Shown here in pieces: positions 43,528 to 53,858 of a stretch of 64,000 nt of DNA. A program made the translations under genes and the position numbers. Positions within the stretch are counted from its first letter, which is position 1. Each line of letters opens with the position of its first letter. The notes under the pieces were generated by a model. The model ran no database searches, was not told the origin of the DNA, and saw only the letters and a program-made list of their open reading frames with translations. Source of the stretch: UBA12202 sp049595035 (GTDB lineage Bacteria; Pseudomonadota; Alphaproteobacteria; Puniceispirillales; UBA1172); contig JBMYKD010000002.1 in NCBI GenBank assembly GCA_049595035.1, positions 1 to 64,000 on the forward strand, in the 5' to 3' direction.

Positions 43528-45453
43528 CTATAAGCTGCGAATATACCATGCCAGAAGCGCAATCACGCCTATCAGCATGGCAAAGGCATAATGGAAAACG
43601 TAACCAGACTGCATCCGGCTACAAAAAGCGGAAAACCGGTTTACCGTGCTTGAAATGCCATCTGGGCCAAATCCATCAATCGTGTCTTTATCCCCGCGTA
43701 TCCATAACACACGCCCAATATCAACAGCAGGACGGACAAACATGGCATGATAAAGTTCATCAAAATACCATTTCCGGTAAAATAACTGATGAATAGGCCG
43801 GAACATCCGCGCCATAACGCCAGCCGCCGAAGGCATCATGCCATAGATGATAATAGCAAGCCCTATACCACCAAGACTGACAAAGAGTGGGAGCAGTTTC
43901 ACCCATTTTGGCACATGATGCGCGTCTTCCATAATATGGTTAGATGGATCAATAAAGATTGATCGTCCCCAGAATTCATACCAGTGATAGCCGACAAAAA
44001 GATCATAGAACAACCAGCCCGATAGCACCGCACCAATGGCCAGAATAAATAATGGCACTGTCATCACAAGCGGGCTTTCATGGATATGTGACATCACATC
44101 AGCACTTGCCCTTGGCTTGCCATGAAACGTCATCATCAGTAATCGCCAGGAATAGAATGCTGTCAGAAAAGCCGCCGCAATACCCAGATACCAGGCTAAA
44201 TTACCAATCGGGGTATGCGCGGCATAGGCCGCTTCCAGTATCATATCTTTCGAATAATATCCGGCAAAGAACGGGATTCCGGCCAGAGCCAGAGAACCTA
44301 TCCACATCATGGCATAGGTAAAGGGTATCTTGTGCCAGATACCACCCATATTCCGCATATCCTGTTCGTCAGACATCGCATGGATCACTGAACCCGCGCC
44401 TAAGAATAATAAGGCTTTAAAAAAGGCGTGGGTGGTAAGATGGAACATCGCGGCCGGATATGCAGAAACACCTGCGGCAAAGAACATATATCCCAATTGT
44501 GAGCAGGTCGAATAGGCAATCACCCGCTTGATATCAAATTGAGTCAGGCCAATGGTAGCGGCAAAAATAGCTGTCAAAGCCCCGACGACGGTAATGACAT
44601 CTCTGGTGAAAGGTGCATATTCAAGCATCGGTGACAGACGGCAAACCAGAAATACGCCGGCTGTGACCATTGTGGCGGCATGGATCAATGCAGAAACAGG
44701 AGTAGGGCCTTCCATGGCATCGGGAAGCCATGTATGCAGACCTAACTGGGCGGATTTTCCCATCGCCCCAATAAAGAGCAGAATGCCAGCGACTTCAAGT
44801 GCTGGCATGGCATAGCCCAGAATTGTTATCTGGCTGTCAATCAATTCCGGCACAGACTGGAAAATCACATCCAGCTGAACCGAACCGGTAAGATGGAATA
44901 AAGCAAATATACCAAGGGCAAAGCCAAAATCACCGACACGGTTCACCACAAAGGCTTTCATCGCCGCTTCATGGGCTGATGGTCGTTGATACCAGAAACC
45001 GATCAACAGATATGAAGCGACACCAACCCCTTCCCAGCCAAAGAATAATTGCACCAGATTATCAGCTGTTACCAGCATCAGCATGGCAAAGGTAAAAAGC
45101 CCCAGATAGGCCATGAAACGCGGTTTTGATTTATCATGGGACATATAGCCAACAGAATAGACATGCACCATGGCAGAAACCGTTGTCACAACAATGACCA
45201 TGACAGCGGTCAGGGTATCAAAGCGTAAAGCCCAGTCGACCTGAAAACTGCCAACACTAATCCAGCTGGCCAGATAAACGGTCTGATCAATGCCGGGAAT
45301 AGCCATATTGATAAAAGCAATCCAGCCAAGCAATGCCGATAACAGAACCCCGGTCAAACTGAATATATAACCAAGGGTATCATTTTTCATCAGCGAGGCT
45401 ATACCCGCACCGATTGCGCCTAACAGAGGCAAAAAGACAATGGCACTAATCAT
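43528..45453 (-). CDS. nuoL: NADH-quinone oxidoreductase subunit L
   Basis: The 641-residue distal proton-pumping subunit of complex I contains FFGWEGVGVASYLLIGFWY, AFVVNRVGDFGFALG, KSAQLGLHTWLPDAMEGPTPVSALIHAATMVTAGVFL and IAYSTCSQLGYMF. The long C-terminal lateral helix region is present (last about 110 residues). It follows nuoK by four bases. Confidence 0.97.
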   Translation of the reverse strand: MISAIVFLPLLGAIGAGIASLMKNDTLGYIFSLTGVLLSALLGWIAFINMAIPGIDQTVYLASWISVGSFQVDWALRFDTLTAVMVIVVTTVSAMVHVYSVGYMSHDKSKPRFMAYLGLFTFAMLMLVTADNLVQLFFGWEGVGVASYLLIGFWYQRPSAHEAAMKAFVVNRVGDFGFALGIFALFHLTGSVQLDVIFQSVPELIDSQITILGYAMPALEVAGILLFIGAMGKSAQLGLHTWLPDAMEGPTPVSALIHAATMVTAGVFLVCRLSPMLEYAPFTRDVITVVGALTAIFAATIGLTQFDIKRVIAYSTCSQLGYMFFAAGVSAYPAAMFHLTTHAFFKALLFLGAGSVIHAMSDEQDMRNMGGIWHKIPFTYAMMWIGSLALAGIPFFAGYYSKDMILEAAYAAHTPIGNLAWYLGIAAAFLTAFYSWRLLMMTFHGKPRASADVMSHIHESPLVMTVPLFILAIGAVLSGWLFYDLFVGYHWYEFWGRSIFIDPSNHIMEDAHHVPKWVKLLPLFVSLGGIGLAIIIYGMMPSAAGVMARMFRPIHQLFYRKWYFDELYHAMFVRPAVDIGRVLWIRGDKDTIDGFGPDGISSTVNRFSAFCSRMQSGYVFHYAFAMLIGVIALLAWYIRSL

Positions 45454-45457
45454 CAGG

Positions 45458-45769
45458 TTAGCCTTTCATCATATTAATATCTTCAACCGCGATGCTGCCA
45501 CGATTGCGGAAATACACAACCAGAATGGCAAGCCCTATTGCCGCTTCGGCCGCGGCAACAGTCAGGATGAACATAGCAAAAATCTGGCCGGTAATATGCC
45601 CATGATAGGATGAGAACGCTGCCAGATTAATATTTACCGCCAACAACATAAGCTCAATACACATCAGAATGATAATAACATTCTTACGGTTCAGGAAAAT
45701 GCCAACCGCACCAAAGGTAAATAAAATGGCCGCAACCATCAGATAGTGAATGAGTGATATATCCCCCAT
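45458..45769 (-). CDS. nuoK: NADH-quinone oxidoreductase subunit K
   Basis: The 103-residue subunit has three membrane helices with the conserved Glu residues in ILMCIELMLLAVNINLAAFS and FILTVAAAEAAIGLAILVVYFRN. Length is exactly typical. It lies between nuoJ and nuoL. Confidence 0.97.
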   Translation of the reverse strand: MGDISLIHYLMVAAILFTFGAVGIFLNRKNVIIILMCIELMLLAVNINLAAFSSYHGHITGQIFAMFILTVAAAEAAIGLAILVVYFRNRGSIAVEDINMMKG

Positions 45770-45778
45770 GACGTCCCC

Positions 45779-46417
45779 TTATTTCAGTCGCTTATTTGCC
45801 GCGCGGCTGTCTTCCAGCACTTTCGGGGCAACATGACTATCGACAGATACAATCTGCACTGTTTCCTCACGCGATCTGCTATTCTGAACAGATATAACCT
45901 GTCGTTTGACACCTTCGCGATGCCGCATGGTCAGGGTAATTGCCCCAATCATAGCAACCAGAAGAATCAATCCAGCCACCTGAAAATTGAGCAGATTTTC
46001 CGTATAAAGCACGGCCCCGATCATGGCAGTATTACTTTGTTCACCTGATATGCCCGTAGCCAGAACATTGCTGCTGCTCACATCCTGAGTGAAAATCATC
46101 AACAGCTCAACAATCAGGATTAATCCCACAACAAGCCCAAGAGGTAGGTTCTGGCGAAACCCCTGCCGCATTTCATCAATATTGATATCCAGCATCATCA
46201 CAACAAAAAGGAAAAGCACCGCCACCGCGCCGACATAGACAACAACCAGAAGCATCGCCAGAAACTCTGCCCCCAGCAGAACGAATAATCCAGCCGAATT
46301 GAAAAAAGACAGGATCAGGAAAAGCACCGAATGGACAGGGTTACGAGCGACAATAACCATCAACCCGGATACAACCGTCATCAAGGCAAAAAGATAAAAG
46401 AATAATGGCGCAATCAT
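45779..46417 (-). CDS. nuoJ: NADH-quinone oxidoreductase subunit J
   Basis: The 212-residue subunit has five helices, including NPVHSVLFLILSFFNSAGLFVLLGAEFLAMLLVVVYVGAVAVLFLFVVMML (quoted in parts: HSVLFLIL, AEFLA, VYVGAVAVLFLFVVMML), which holds the conserved Glu and the pi-bulge helix. A polar C-terminal tail of about 40 residues follows. It lies between nuoI and nuoK. Confidence 0.96.
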   Translation of the reverse strand: MIAPLFFYLFALMTVVSGLMVIVARNPVHSVLFLILSFFNSAGLFVLLGAEFLAMLLVVVYVGAVAVLFLFVVMMLDINIDEMRQGFRQNLPLGLVVGLILIVELLMIFTQDVSSSNVLATGISGEQSNTAMIGAVLYTENLLNFQVAGLILLVAMIGAITLTMRHREGVKRQVISVQNSRSREETVQIVSVDSHVAPKVLEDSRAANKRLK

Positions 46418-46429
46418 GATCAGTCTTCT

Positions 46430-46918
46430 CTATCGGTAACGCGCATCAGCGGCAAGATTTCGGGCAATTTCCGTTTCCCAGCGATCACCGTTAGAGAGCA
46501 GTTTTTCTTTATCATAATACAACTCTTCTCTTGTTTCAGCGGCAAATTCGAAATTTGGCCCTTCAACAATGGCATCAACCGGACAGGCTTCCTGACAAAA
46601 TCCGCAATAGATACATTTGGTCATATCAATATCATAGCGGGTTGTTCGCCGACTGCCATCAGGACGTGGTTCAGCTTCAATCGTGATAGCCTGGGCGGGG
46701 CAAATCGCTTCACATAATTTACAGGCAATACAGCGTTCTTCGCCATTCGGATAACGGCGCAAGGCATGTTCGCCCCTGAAACGTGGAGAAATAAAGCCTT
46801 TTTCATAAGGGTAATTCAACGTCGCTTTAGGCTTGAACAGATATTTTAATGTTAATCCCATTCCTTTGAGAATCTCAAGCAATAGAAAAGAGCGCGCAGC
46901 GGCAACTAATGATGACAT
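46430..46918 (-). CDS. nuoI: NADH-quinone oxidoreductase subunit I
   Basis: The 162-residue peripheral-arm subunit carries two [4Fe-4S] clusters bound by CIACKLCEAICP and CIYCGFCQEACPVDAI. The N-terminal amphipathic helix and FRGEHALRRYPNGEERC are also typical. It passes electrons to NuoB. It follows nuoH by 15 bases. Confidence 0.97.
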   Translation of the reverse strand: MSSLVAAARSFLLLEILKGMGLTLKYLFKPKATLNYPYEKGFISPRFRGEHALRRYPNGEERCIACKLCEAICPAQAITIEAEPRPDGSRRTTRYDIDMTKCIYCGFCQEACPVDAIVEGPNFEFAAETREELYYDKEKLLSNGDRWETEIARNLAADARYR

Positions 46919-46933
46919 CTTTATCCCCCTATT

Positions 46934-47956
46934 CTATTGTGGCAGAAGTCCGAAACCAAGCAGAACTCCGCCAGTCAGAACAACAAAGATTAATGTGAAT
47001 GGCAGGAATATCTTCCAGCCCAGACGCATCAGTTGGTCATAACGATAACGTGGCGTTGTGGCACGGATCCAAAGAAAAACAAATAACACTAGCGCGACTT
47101 TTAAGGCGAACCAGATTGGCCCCGGTATCAAATATAAAATCGGCCAGTCAAATGGCGGTAACCACCCCCCAAGGAACAGGGTTGTTGTCATACCACTCAT
47201 CAAGATCATATTGGCATATTCCCCAAGGAAGAACAGCGCAAAGGACATGGAAGAATATTCAACAAAATATCCGGCCACCAATTCTGATTCCCCTTCGGGT
47301 AGGTCAAATGGTGCGCGGTTGGTTTCTGCCAATGTGGAAATGAAGAAAATCACAAACATCGGGAAAAGCGGAATAAAAAACCACATATCCTTCTGTGCCA
47401 TAACAATATCAGTTAGATTAAGTGATCCGGCGGCCATGATCACGGTAATGATGACCAGACCTAATGACACTTCATAGGAAATCATCTGTGCCGCCGACCG
47501 CATTGCCCCAAGAAACGGATATTTGGAATTGCTTGCCCAGCCAGCCATGATAACGCCATACACACCAAGTGATGAAATAGCAAAAAGATAAAGAATGCCA
47601 ACATTCACATCGGCAATCACCATTCCTTCACCAAAAGGAATGACCGCCCATGCGACCAGTGACAAGATGAAAGTAAGCATTGGCGCAATAACAAATACCG
47701 CCTTTGATGCGCCAGATGGCAGAATCGTTTCTTTAGACAACAATTTTAACGCGTCAGCAAATGGCTGAAACAATCCAAATGGCCCCACCACATTAGGGCC
47801 TTTCCGCAATTGCATCAGCCCAATCACCCGACGTTCAGCCAGTGTCAGATACGCAACAGCGATCAATAGCGGGACAATCACGGCAAAAATCTGAGCCACC
47901 GTCCACATCAGATTGACGATGATGGGGCTGGTAAAAAATCCGGTTAGCGTTTCCAT
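46934..47956 (-). CDS. nuoH: NADH-quinone oxidoreductase subunit H
   Basis: The 340-residue membrane subunit helps form the quinone channel. It has ERRVIGLMQLRKGPNVVGPFG, QPFADALKLLSKE, MAGWASNSKYPFLGAMRSAAQMISYE and NRAPFDLPEGESELVAGYFVEYS, all diagnostic. Its start overlaps the nuoG stop (TAATG). Confidence 0.97.
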   Translation of the reverse strand: METLTGFFTSPIIVNLMWTVAQIFAVIVPLLIAVAYLTLAERRVIGLMQLRKGPNVVGPFGLFQPFADALKLLSKETILPSGASKAVFVIAPMLTFILSLVAWAVIPFGEGMVIADVNVGILYLFAISSLGVYGVIMAGWASNSKYPFLGAMRSAAQMISYEVSLGLVIITVIMAAGSLNLTDIVMAQKDMWFFIPLFPMFVIFFISTLAETNRAPFDLPEGESELVAGYFVEYSSMSFALFFLGEYANMILMSGMTTTLFLGGWLPPFDWPILYLIPGPIWFALKVALVLFVFLWIRATTPRYRYDQLMRLGWKIFLPFTLIFVVLTGGVLLGFGLLPQ

Positions 47957-50049
47957 TATTCCGCCGCCTTTGTTTCGTCATTCTGGTCAAAAGCCTTAAC
48001 ACATTCCGCCATGGTGACAGATGCGCGGCTAATCGGACAGGTCATATAGAAATTACGGGAAGACAATGCCGCCCCTGAAACAGAACCGATGGCACATTCC
48101 ATGGGAAGGGCAGTGATCATCTGTTTGCGGCCAAGTTTTTTCGGACGCGCTGGTTGTGGGCAATCCACATTGGCAAAGACCGGATAGGCCTGACATAACT
48201 TTTCACGCAATCCATCCAGATCATCAAAAGGCAGAGTTTTATTCAATACGGCAGAAAGAGCCCGCAAAATAGCCCAATCTTCGCGGGCATCGCCGGGGGG
48301 AAAGGCCGCTTTCTGGGCATGCTGAACCCGGCCTTCCATATTTGCATAAATGCCGTCTTTTTCACTCCATGCCGCGCCGGGCAATACAATATCGGCCTGT
48401 GATGCCCCGCGGTCACCATGACTACCTATATAGATGATGGTAGATTTACTATCTCGCTGGCTCAGATCAACTTCATCAGCGCCCAGATTAAACACCAGTT
48501 TGATAGTGCCCTTTTCCAGAGCCGAACAAATTTCCGTCGTCGATTTGCCGCCACTGGCAGGCAGGAATTCCATCATCAGGCCAGCCACACGCGCCGCCGC
48601 ATGATGCAGAATATTAAATCCATTCCATTCTGGTGATATCAGACCGACTGTTTTAGCAATGTCGGAAATGGCGGCCAGTATACCAGCACTATCTTTTCGG
48701 TTACATGCCGACGCACCAAGGATTATCATCGGACGTTTGGCCCGTTTCAATGCCGTGACCACAGGCCCGCCCTTACTTGCCAATTGTTCAAGAATAGAGG
48801 CATCGTCACCAAGTTCAGTGACCGGATAAGTCAGATCAACAGGCGCACCAAGACGAAAGATTTTCAGGTTTGAATTCAACCAGTTCTGCCGAATACGGGC
48901 ATTTAGCACTGCCGCTTCATGCCGCGGATTTGCGCCAATCAGGAAAATCACATCAGCATCATCAAGTCCGGCAATGGTTGAATTAAACAGGTATCCCCCC
49001 TGCCCCTGCTGGCCAATAACAGAACCATCCTGTCGGCAATCCATATGGGGTGAGCCCAGTGCTTCCATCAGGCTTTTCAAGGCAAACATGGATTCTGCAT
49101 CTGCCAGATCACCAGCAAGTGCCGCTGTTTCTTGCGGTTTGGTTTTCTTCACGACTTTATGGATGGCTGTAAACACATCATCCCAGCTTGCTTCGGCCAG
49201 ACGGCCATTCGCCCCCCGCATATAAGGGCGGTCGATCCGTTGCCGCATCAATCCATCAATATGATGCCGGGTTTTATCAGAAATCCATTCCTCATTAATA
49301 TCATCATTTATCCGCGGCAGAATACGCATCACTTCGTTTCCGCGCGTATCAACGCGAATATGACTGCCAACGGCATCCATCACATCAATGCTTGACGTAT
49401 GGGTTAATTCCCATGACCGGGCTTTATAGGCGTAAGGCCGACTGGTCAACGCACCAACCGGACACAGATCAACAACATTACCAGACAATTCGGATGCTAA
49501 TGACTTTTCCAGATAGGTGGTGATTTCCATACCCTCACCCCGGCCAATAGCCCCCAATTCTGGTACACCTGCCACTTCTGTTGCGAAACGCACGCATCGG
49601 GTGCAATGAATACAGCGGGTCATAATGGTTGAAATCAGTGGCCCCATATTTTTATTTTCAACCGCACGCTTTTCTTCCTGATAACGGCTATCAGCATGGC
49701 CATAGCCCATGGCCTGATCCTGAAGATCACATTCCCCGCCCTGATCACAAATCGGACAATCCAGAGGATGATTGATCAACATGAATTCCATCACGCCTTC
49801 CCGCGCTTTTTTCACAAGAGGCGTATCAGTTTTGATGACCATGCCATTACCCGCAGGCATGGCGCAAGACGCAACCGGCTTTGGTGACCGTTCCATTTCC
49901 ACAAGACACATGCGGCAATTACCTGCAATGGATAGCCTTTCATGATAACAGAACCGTGGCACTTCCTTACCCGCAGCTTCACATGCCTGAAGCACGGTAG
50001 AACCTTCTTCTACCTCGACTTCTTTTCCATCAACGGTAAGTGTGATCAT
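47956..50049 (-). CDS. nuoG: NADH-quinone oxidoreductase subunit G
   Basis: The 697-residue peripheral-arm subunit holds several Fe-S clusters. Ligands are seen in CYHERLSIAGNCRMC (2Fe-2S), HPLDCPICDQGGECDLQD, CIHCTRCVRF and LCPVGALTS. The C-terminal part is a molybdopterin-oxidoreductase-like fold without its cofactor. The start at 50049 (MITLTVDG) is preferred because AAGGA lies eight bases upstream; an ATG at 50058 has that same site directly against it. The nuoF stop is 12 bases upstream. Confidence 0.95.
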   Translation of the reverse strand: MITLTVDGKEVEVEEGSTVLQACEAAGKEVPRFCYHERLSIAGNCRMCLVEMERSPKPVASCAMPAGNGMVIKTDTPLVKKAREGVMEFMLINHPLDCPICDQGGECDLQDQAMGYGHADSRYQEEKRAVENKNMGPLISTIMTRCIHCTRCVRFATEVAGVPELGAIGRGEGMEITTYLEKSLASELSGNVVDLCPVGALTSRPYAYKARSWELTHTSSIDVMDAVGSHIRVDTRGNEVMRILPRINDDINEEWISDKTRHHIDGLMRQRIDRPYMRGANGRLAEASWDDVFTAIHKVVKKTKPQETAALAGDLADAESMFALKSLMEALGSPHMDCRQDGSVIGQQGQGGYLFNSTIAGLDDADVIFLIGANPRHEAAVLNARIRQNWLNSNLKIFRLGAPVDLTYPVTELGDDASILEQLASKGGPVVTALKRAKRPMIILGASACNRKDSAGILAAISDIAKTVGLISPEWNGFNILHHAAARVAGLMMEFLPASGGKSTTEICSALEKGTIKLVFNLGADEVDLSQRDSKSTIIYIGSHGDRGASQADIVLPGAAWSEKDGIYANMEGRVQHAQKAAFPPGDAREDWAILRALSAVLNKTLPFDDLDGLREKLCQAYPVFANVDCPQPARPKKLGRKQMITALPMECAIGSVSGAALSSRNFYMTCPISRASVTMAECVKAFDQNDETKAAE

Positions 50050-50060
50050 ATCAGACATCC

Positions 50061-51344
50061 TTATTCTGCCACCGCCGCAGCACGCCATGCTGTAATTCGC
50101 TTTTCAATTTCAGGCCGGAAATGCCGAATTAATCCCTGAATTGGCCATGCCGCTGCATCACCAAGCGCGCAAATCGTATGGCCTTCAACCTGTTTGGTCA
50201 CATCATGAAGCGTATCAATTTCTTCTATATCGGCATCACCTTTGACCAGACGTTCCATCATGCGATACATCCATCCTGTTCCTTCGCGGCATGGCGTACA
50301 CTGGCCGCAGGATTCATGCTTGTAAAAATAGGATATGCGGGCAATCGCCTTAATGATATCCGTTGATTTATCCATCACGATAATTCCAGCCGTACCAAGC
50401 CCTGTCTGTTCCGCTTTCAAACTGTCAAAATCCATCAAAACCGTGTCACAGATCGATTTAGGCAACATGGGCGTTGACGACCCGCCCGGGATCACCGCAA
50501 GCAGATTGTCCCAGCCGCCACGCACCCCGCCAGCATGTTTTTCAATCAAATCTTTTAAAGGGATACCCATTTCTTCTTCAACGTTACAGGGATTATTAAC
50601 ATGCCCTGAAATACAGAACAGTTTTGATCCCGTATTACCATCACGACCAAGACCAGAAAACCAGCTTGCTCCACGACGCAATATGGTCGGCACAACAGCA
50701 ATGGTTTCAACATTATTGACTGTGGTAGGACAGCCATATAGACCCGCACCGGCGGGGAATGGCGGCTTTAGACGTGGCTGGCCTTTCTTTCCTTCCAGCG
50801 ATTCAATCAATGCGGTTTCTTCACCGCAGATATAGGCACCGGCACCACGATGCAGATAAAGGTCAAAATCCCAGCCTGATTTTGCAGCATTCCTGCCTAA
50901 TAATCCCGCTTCATATGCTTCATCAATTGCCGATTGTAATGCCTTGGCTTCATTGACAAATTCACCCCTGATATAGATATATCCGACATGAGCACGCATA
51001 GAAAAACCGGCAATCAGACAGCCTTCGATTAACTTATGTGGTTCATGACGGATAATATCCCTATCCTTGCATGTTCCGGGTTCGGATTCATCAGCGTTCA
51101 CCACCAGATAATGAGGCCGATCTTTGACTTCTTTCGGCATGAATGACCATTTCAGCCCTGTTGGGAAACCAGCACCGCCACGCCCCCGCAATCCGGATGC
51201 CTTTACCTGTTCAATCACTTCTTCATGACCAAGCTTGATTAATGCTTTCGTATTATCCCAGTCACCACGCGCTTTGGCGGCGGTCAGATCAGCTCCTTGC
51301 CAGCCATAGACATTAGTAAAGATACGGTCCTTATCACTAAGCAT
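50061..51344 (-). CDS. nuoF: NADH-quinone oxidoreductase subunit F
   Basis: The 427-residue subunit binds NADH and FMN. It shows GLRGRGGAGFPTGLKWSFMP (NADH/FMN loop), NADESEPGTCKDRDI, GAYICGEETALIESLEGK and the [4Fe-4S] motif ESCGQCTPCREGTGW. The ATG at 51344 follows AAAGGAGACGATC; a longer frame would overlap nuoE more deeply. Overlap with the nuoE stop is eight bases. Confidence 0.97.
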   Translation of the reverse strand: MLSDKDRIFTNVYGWQGADLTAAKARGDWDNTKALIKLGHEEVIEQVKASGLRGRGGAGFPTGLKWSFMPKEVKDRPHYLVVNADESEPGTCKDRDIIRHEPHKLIEGCLIAGFSMRAHVGYIYIRGEFVNEAKALQSAIDEAYEAGLLGRNAAKSGWDFDLYLHRGAGAYICGEETALIESLEGKKGQPRLKPPFPAGAGLYGCPTTVNNVETIAVVPTILRRGASWFSGLGRDGNTGSKLFCISGHVNNPCNVEEEMGIPLKDLIEKHAGGVRGGWDNLLAVIPGGSSTPMLPKSICDTVLMDFDSLKAEQTGLGTAGIIVMDKSTDIIKAIARISYFYKHESCGQCTPCREGTGWMYRMMERLVKGDADIEEIDTLHDVTKQVEGHTICALGDAAAWPIQGLIRHFRPEIEKRITAWRAAAVAE

Positions 51345-52008
51345 GATCGTCTCCTTTACCTGTTTTCTGTTTTGCATTGGCTTTTGATGGTTTTTGCGGA
51401 AAATCCACAATATTTGTCAGGCTGGTTGGCGCTGGTTCCGGTTGCGAGCCCTGCCTGCCGCGCAAGGAACCTGCAGGCGGCACATCATCCTTATTCAGGC
51501 GATCAATTAAATCCGACATAGCCATATAATCAAGGTCTTCATAATAATCATCATTGATTTGTACCATTGGCGCATTTACGCACGCCCCCAGACATTCGAC
51601 TTCAAGCAGGCTGAACTTACCACATGCGCTGGTCTGGCCTGATGTAATACCCAGTTTATCTTTCACGCATCGCATGACGTCATCGCTACCACGCAACCAG
51701 CACGGCGTTGTTCCACATGCCTGAATAAAATATTTACCCACCGGCTTGAGATTGAACATGGTGTAGAATGTAGCCACTTCTAGCACGCGGATTTCAGGCA
51801 TTTCACATAAATCAGCAATAGCTTCGATAGCTTTCATCGGTATCCAGTTATCATGTTGACGTTGCGCCAGATCAAGCAGAGGCAGAACAGCACTTGCTTT
51901 TCTGTCTTTGGGATATTTAGCCATGATTGCCTTAATCTGTTTTTTATTTTCCGCAGAAAAGGCAAAATGATCAGGCTGTTCATCAGCGATACGACGGGAA
52001 ATACTCAT
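51337..52008 (-). CDS. nuoE: NADH-quinone oxidoreductase subunit E
   Basis: The 223-residue subunit binds a [2Fe-2S] cluster through CGTTPC and CLGAC. The N-terminal helical region (SAVLPLLDLAQRQHDNWIP) and LEVATFYTMFNLKPVG are typical. The last 50 residues form a Pro/Gln/Lys-rich tail including SLRGRQGSQPEP, which is common in alphaproteobacterial NuoE. Its ATG overlaps the nuoD stop (ATGA). Confidence 0.96.
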   Translation of the reverse strand: MSISRRIADEQPDHFAFSAENKKQIKAIMAKYPKDRKASAVLPLLDLAQRQHDNWIPMKAIEAIADLCEMPEIRVLEVATFYTMFNLKPVGKYFIQACGTTPCWLRGSDDVMRCVKDKLGITSGQTSACGKFSLLEVECLGACVNAPMVQINDDYYEDLDYMAMSDLIDRLNKDDVPPAGSLRGRQGSQPEPAPTSLTNIVDFPQKPSKANAKQKTGKGDDHA

Positions 52009-53183
52009 CGATCAATCTCTCCAAATACAACATCCAATGACCCCAGAATAGCCACGGAATCTGCTAGCATATGACCGCGTGACAACTGATCCATTGAGGC
52101 CATAAAATAAAATCCGGGAGCGCGTAATTTGCACCGGTAAGGTTTATTGCTTCCATCAGCAACTAAAAAGACCCCAAACTCGCCTTTTGGTGCTTCGACA
52201 GCGGTATAGCTTGACCCTGCCGGAACATGGAAACCTTCGGTATAAAGCTTAAAGTGATGAATAAGAGCTTCCATAGAGGTTTTCATATCATCACGTCTAG
52301 GCGGGGACACTTTATGATCTTCGGACATGACCGCACCTGATGGCATCAATTCAATACATTGACGAATGATATGGATGGATTGCCGCATTTCTTCGATCCG
52401 CACCAGATAACGGGCATAACAATCACCGGTTTTCCCGGTAGGAATATCAAAATCTAGTTCATCATAAACGTCATATGGCTGGGTTTTGCGTAAATCCCAT
52501 GGCAGGCCAGATGCACGGATACATGGCCCTGTGAAGCCAAGATCAAGTGCTTCATCAAGAGTTACCACCCCGATATCAACTGTTCTCTGTTTGAAAATAC
52601 GGTTTTCCGTAAGCAGGCCTTCCATATCATCAATAAAGGATGGAAAGCGTTCTGCCCAGGCATCAATATCTTCGAGCAACCCGTCGGGTAAATCCTGATG
52701 AACCCCGCCAGGACGGAAATAGGCCGCATGAAGCCTTGCGCCGGAAGCACGTTCATAAAACTCCATCAAATGTTCGCGTTCTTCAAATCCCCATAGCAAG
52801 GGTGTCATTGCGCCAACATCAATGGCAAAGGTAGTCAGATTGAGCAGATGATTCAGAATACGGCCAATTTCACAATACAGCACACGGATGAATTGCCCCC
52901 GACGCGGCACGTCAACCTGAAGCATTTTTTCAATAGCCAGCGCGAATGCATGTTCCTGATTCATCGGCGACACATAATCCAGCCGGTCAAAATAAGGCAA
53001 CGCCTGCAGATAGGTTTTATGTTCAATCAGCTTTTCCGTGCCACGATGCAAAAGCCCGATATGCGGGTCAGCTCTTTCAATAACCTCACCGTCCATTTCC
53101 AGAACCAGACGAAGCACGCCATGGGCCGCCGGATGCTGAGGGCCAAAATTCATTGTTAATGGTTTGATAGTAGGATCAGTCAT
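52005..53183 (-). CDS. nuoD: NADH-quinone oxidoreductase subunit D
   Basis: The 392-residue subunit contributes to the quinone-binding site. It has NFGPQHPAAHGVLRLVLEMDGE, HIGLLHRGTEKL, YFDRLDYVSPMNQEHAF, and the C-terminal ending ILGSLDVVFGEIDR. The start at 53183 (MTDPTIKP) overlaps the nuoC stop by eight bases. It is separate from nuoC, not fused. Confidence 0.97.
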   Translation of the reverse strand: MTDPTIKPLTMNFGPQHPAAHGVLRLVLEMDGEVIERADPHIGLLHRGTEKLIEHKTYLQALPYFDRLDYVSPMNQEHAFALAIEKMLQVDVPRRGQFIRVLYCEIGRILNHLLNLTTFAIDVGAMTPLLWGFEEREHLMEFYERASGARLHAAYFRPGGVHQDLPDGLLEDIDAWAERFPSFIDDMEGLLTENRIFKQRTVDIGVVTLDEALDLGFTGPCIRASGLPWDLRKTQPYDVYDELDFDIPTGKTGDCYARYLVRIEEMRQSIHIIRQCIELMPSGAVMSEDHKVSPPRRDDMKTSMEALIHHFKLYTEGFHVPAGSSYTAVEAPKGEFGVFLVADGSNKPYRCKLRAPGFYFMASMDQLSRGHMLADSVAILGSLDVVFGEIDR

Positions 53184-53844
53184 TCTGTCCCTCATCAGAT
53201 GAAGGTTCATGTGTTAACATACTGGGGTCTATCTGCCGCATGGAAGTTTGCGCCCCTTCCCACGGACTTTCGTAATCAAAATCACGATATTCCTGTGTTA
53301 ATTGCACGGGTTCATAGACAACCCGGCGTTCACTATCATCATATCGCACTTCAACAGTACCCGTCAGAGGAAAATCCTTACGCAAGGGATGGCCTTCAAA
53401 ACCATAATCGGTCAGAAGACGCCTCAAGTCACCATGATCATTAAAGAAAATGCCAAACATGTCCCAAATTTCACGCTCTGCCCAGTTTGCGCATCCAAAT
53501 AATGCCGTCACAGATGGCGCAACTTCGTTTTCCGCAATGGGTACAACCAGCCGTATCCGTTGATTAAGGGTGACACTTAACAGCTGATAGATCAGATCAA
53601 AACGCTTGCCACGTTCCGGATAATCAACAGCCGTGATATCTGATAATTGTGTAAACCCACCACCAGATTCATCTTTCAGTCTGGTCAGCACAGCTATCAG
53701 TTGATCCAATTCTATCTTAACCGATAACTCACCCCTGAAAACGGTGATATCCTCTGGTGATTTTCGCAAAGCAACCGCAAAATGTTCTTTCCATTCTTCG
53801 ACTGTTTCGGCCTGTTTCATGGGATGTTTAGGCATGGAAGGCAT
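53176..53844 (-). CDS. nuoC: NADH-quinone oxidoreductase subunit C
   Basis: The 222-residue subunit has AVDYPERGKRFDLIYQLLSV, ANWAEREIWDMFGIFFNDH, LRRLLTDYGFEGHPLRKDFPLTG and the closing YRDFDYESPWEG, as in mitochondrial 30-kDa subunits. Several ATGs are possible (53844, 53835, 53820); 53844 is chosen because it follows the nuoB stop closely with AGGA upstream, but the ribosome binding site is weak. Confidence 0.93.
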   Translation of the reverse strand: MPSMPKHPMKQAETVEEWKEHFAVALRKSPEDITVFRGELSVKIELDQLIAVLTRLKDESGGGFTQLSDITAVDYPERGKRFDLIYQLLSVTLNQRIRLVVPIAENEVAPSVTALFGCANWAEREIWDMFGIFFNDHGDLRRLLTDYGFEGHPLRKDFPLTGTVEVRYDDSERRVVYEPVQLTQEYRDFDYESPWEGAQTSMRQIDPSMLTHEPSSDEGQND

Positions 53845-53858
53845 AATATGAAATAATC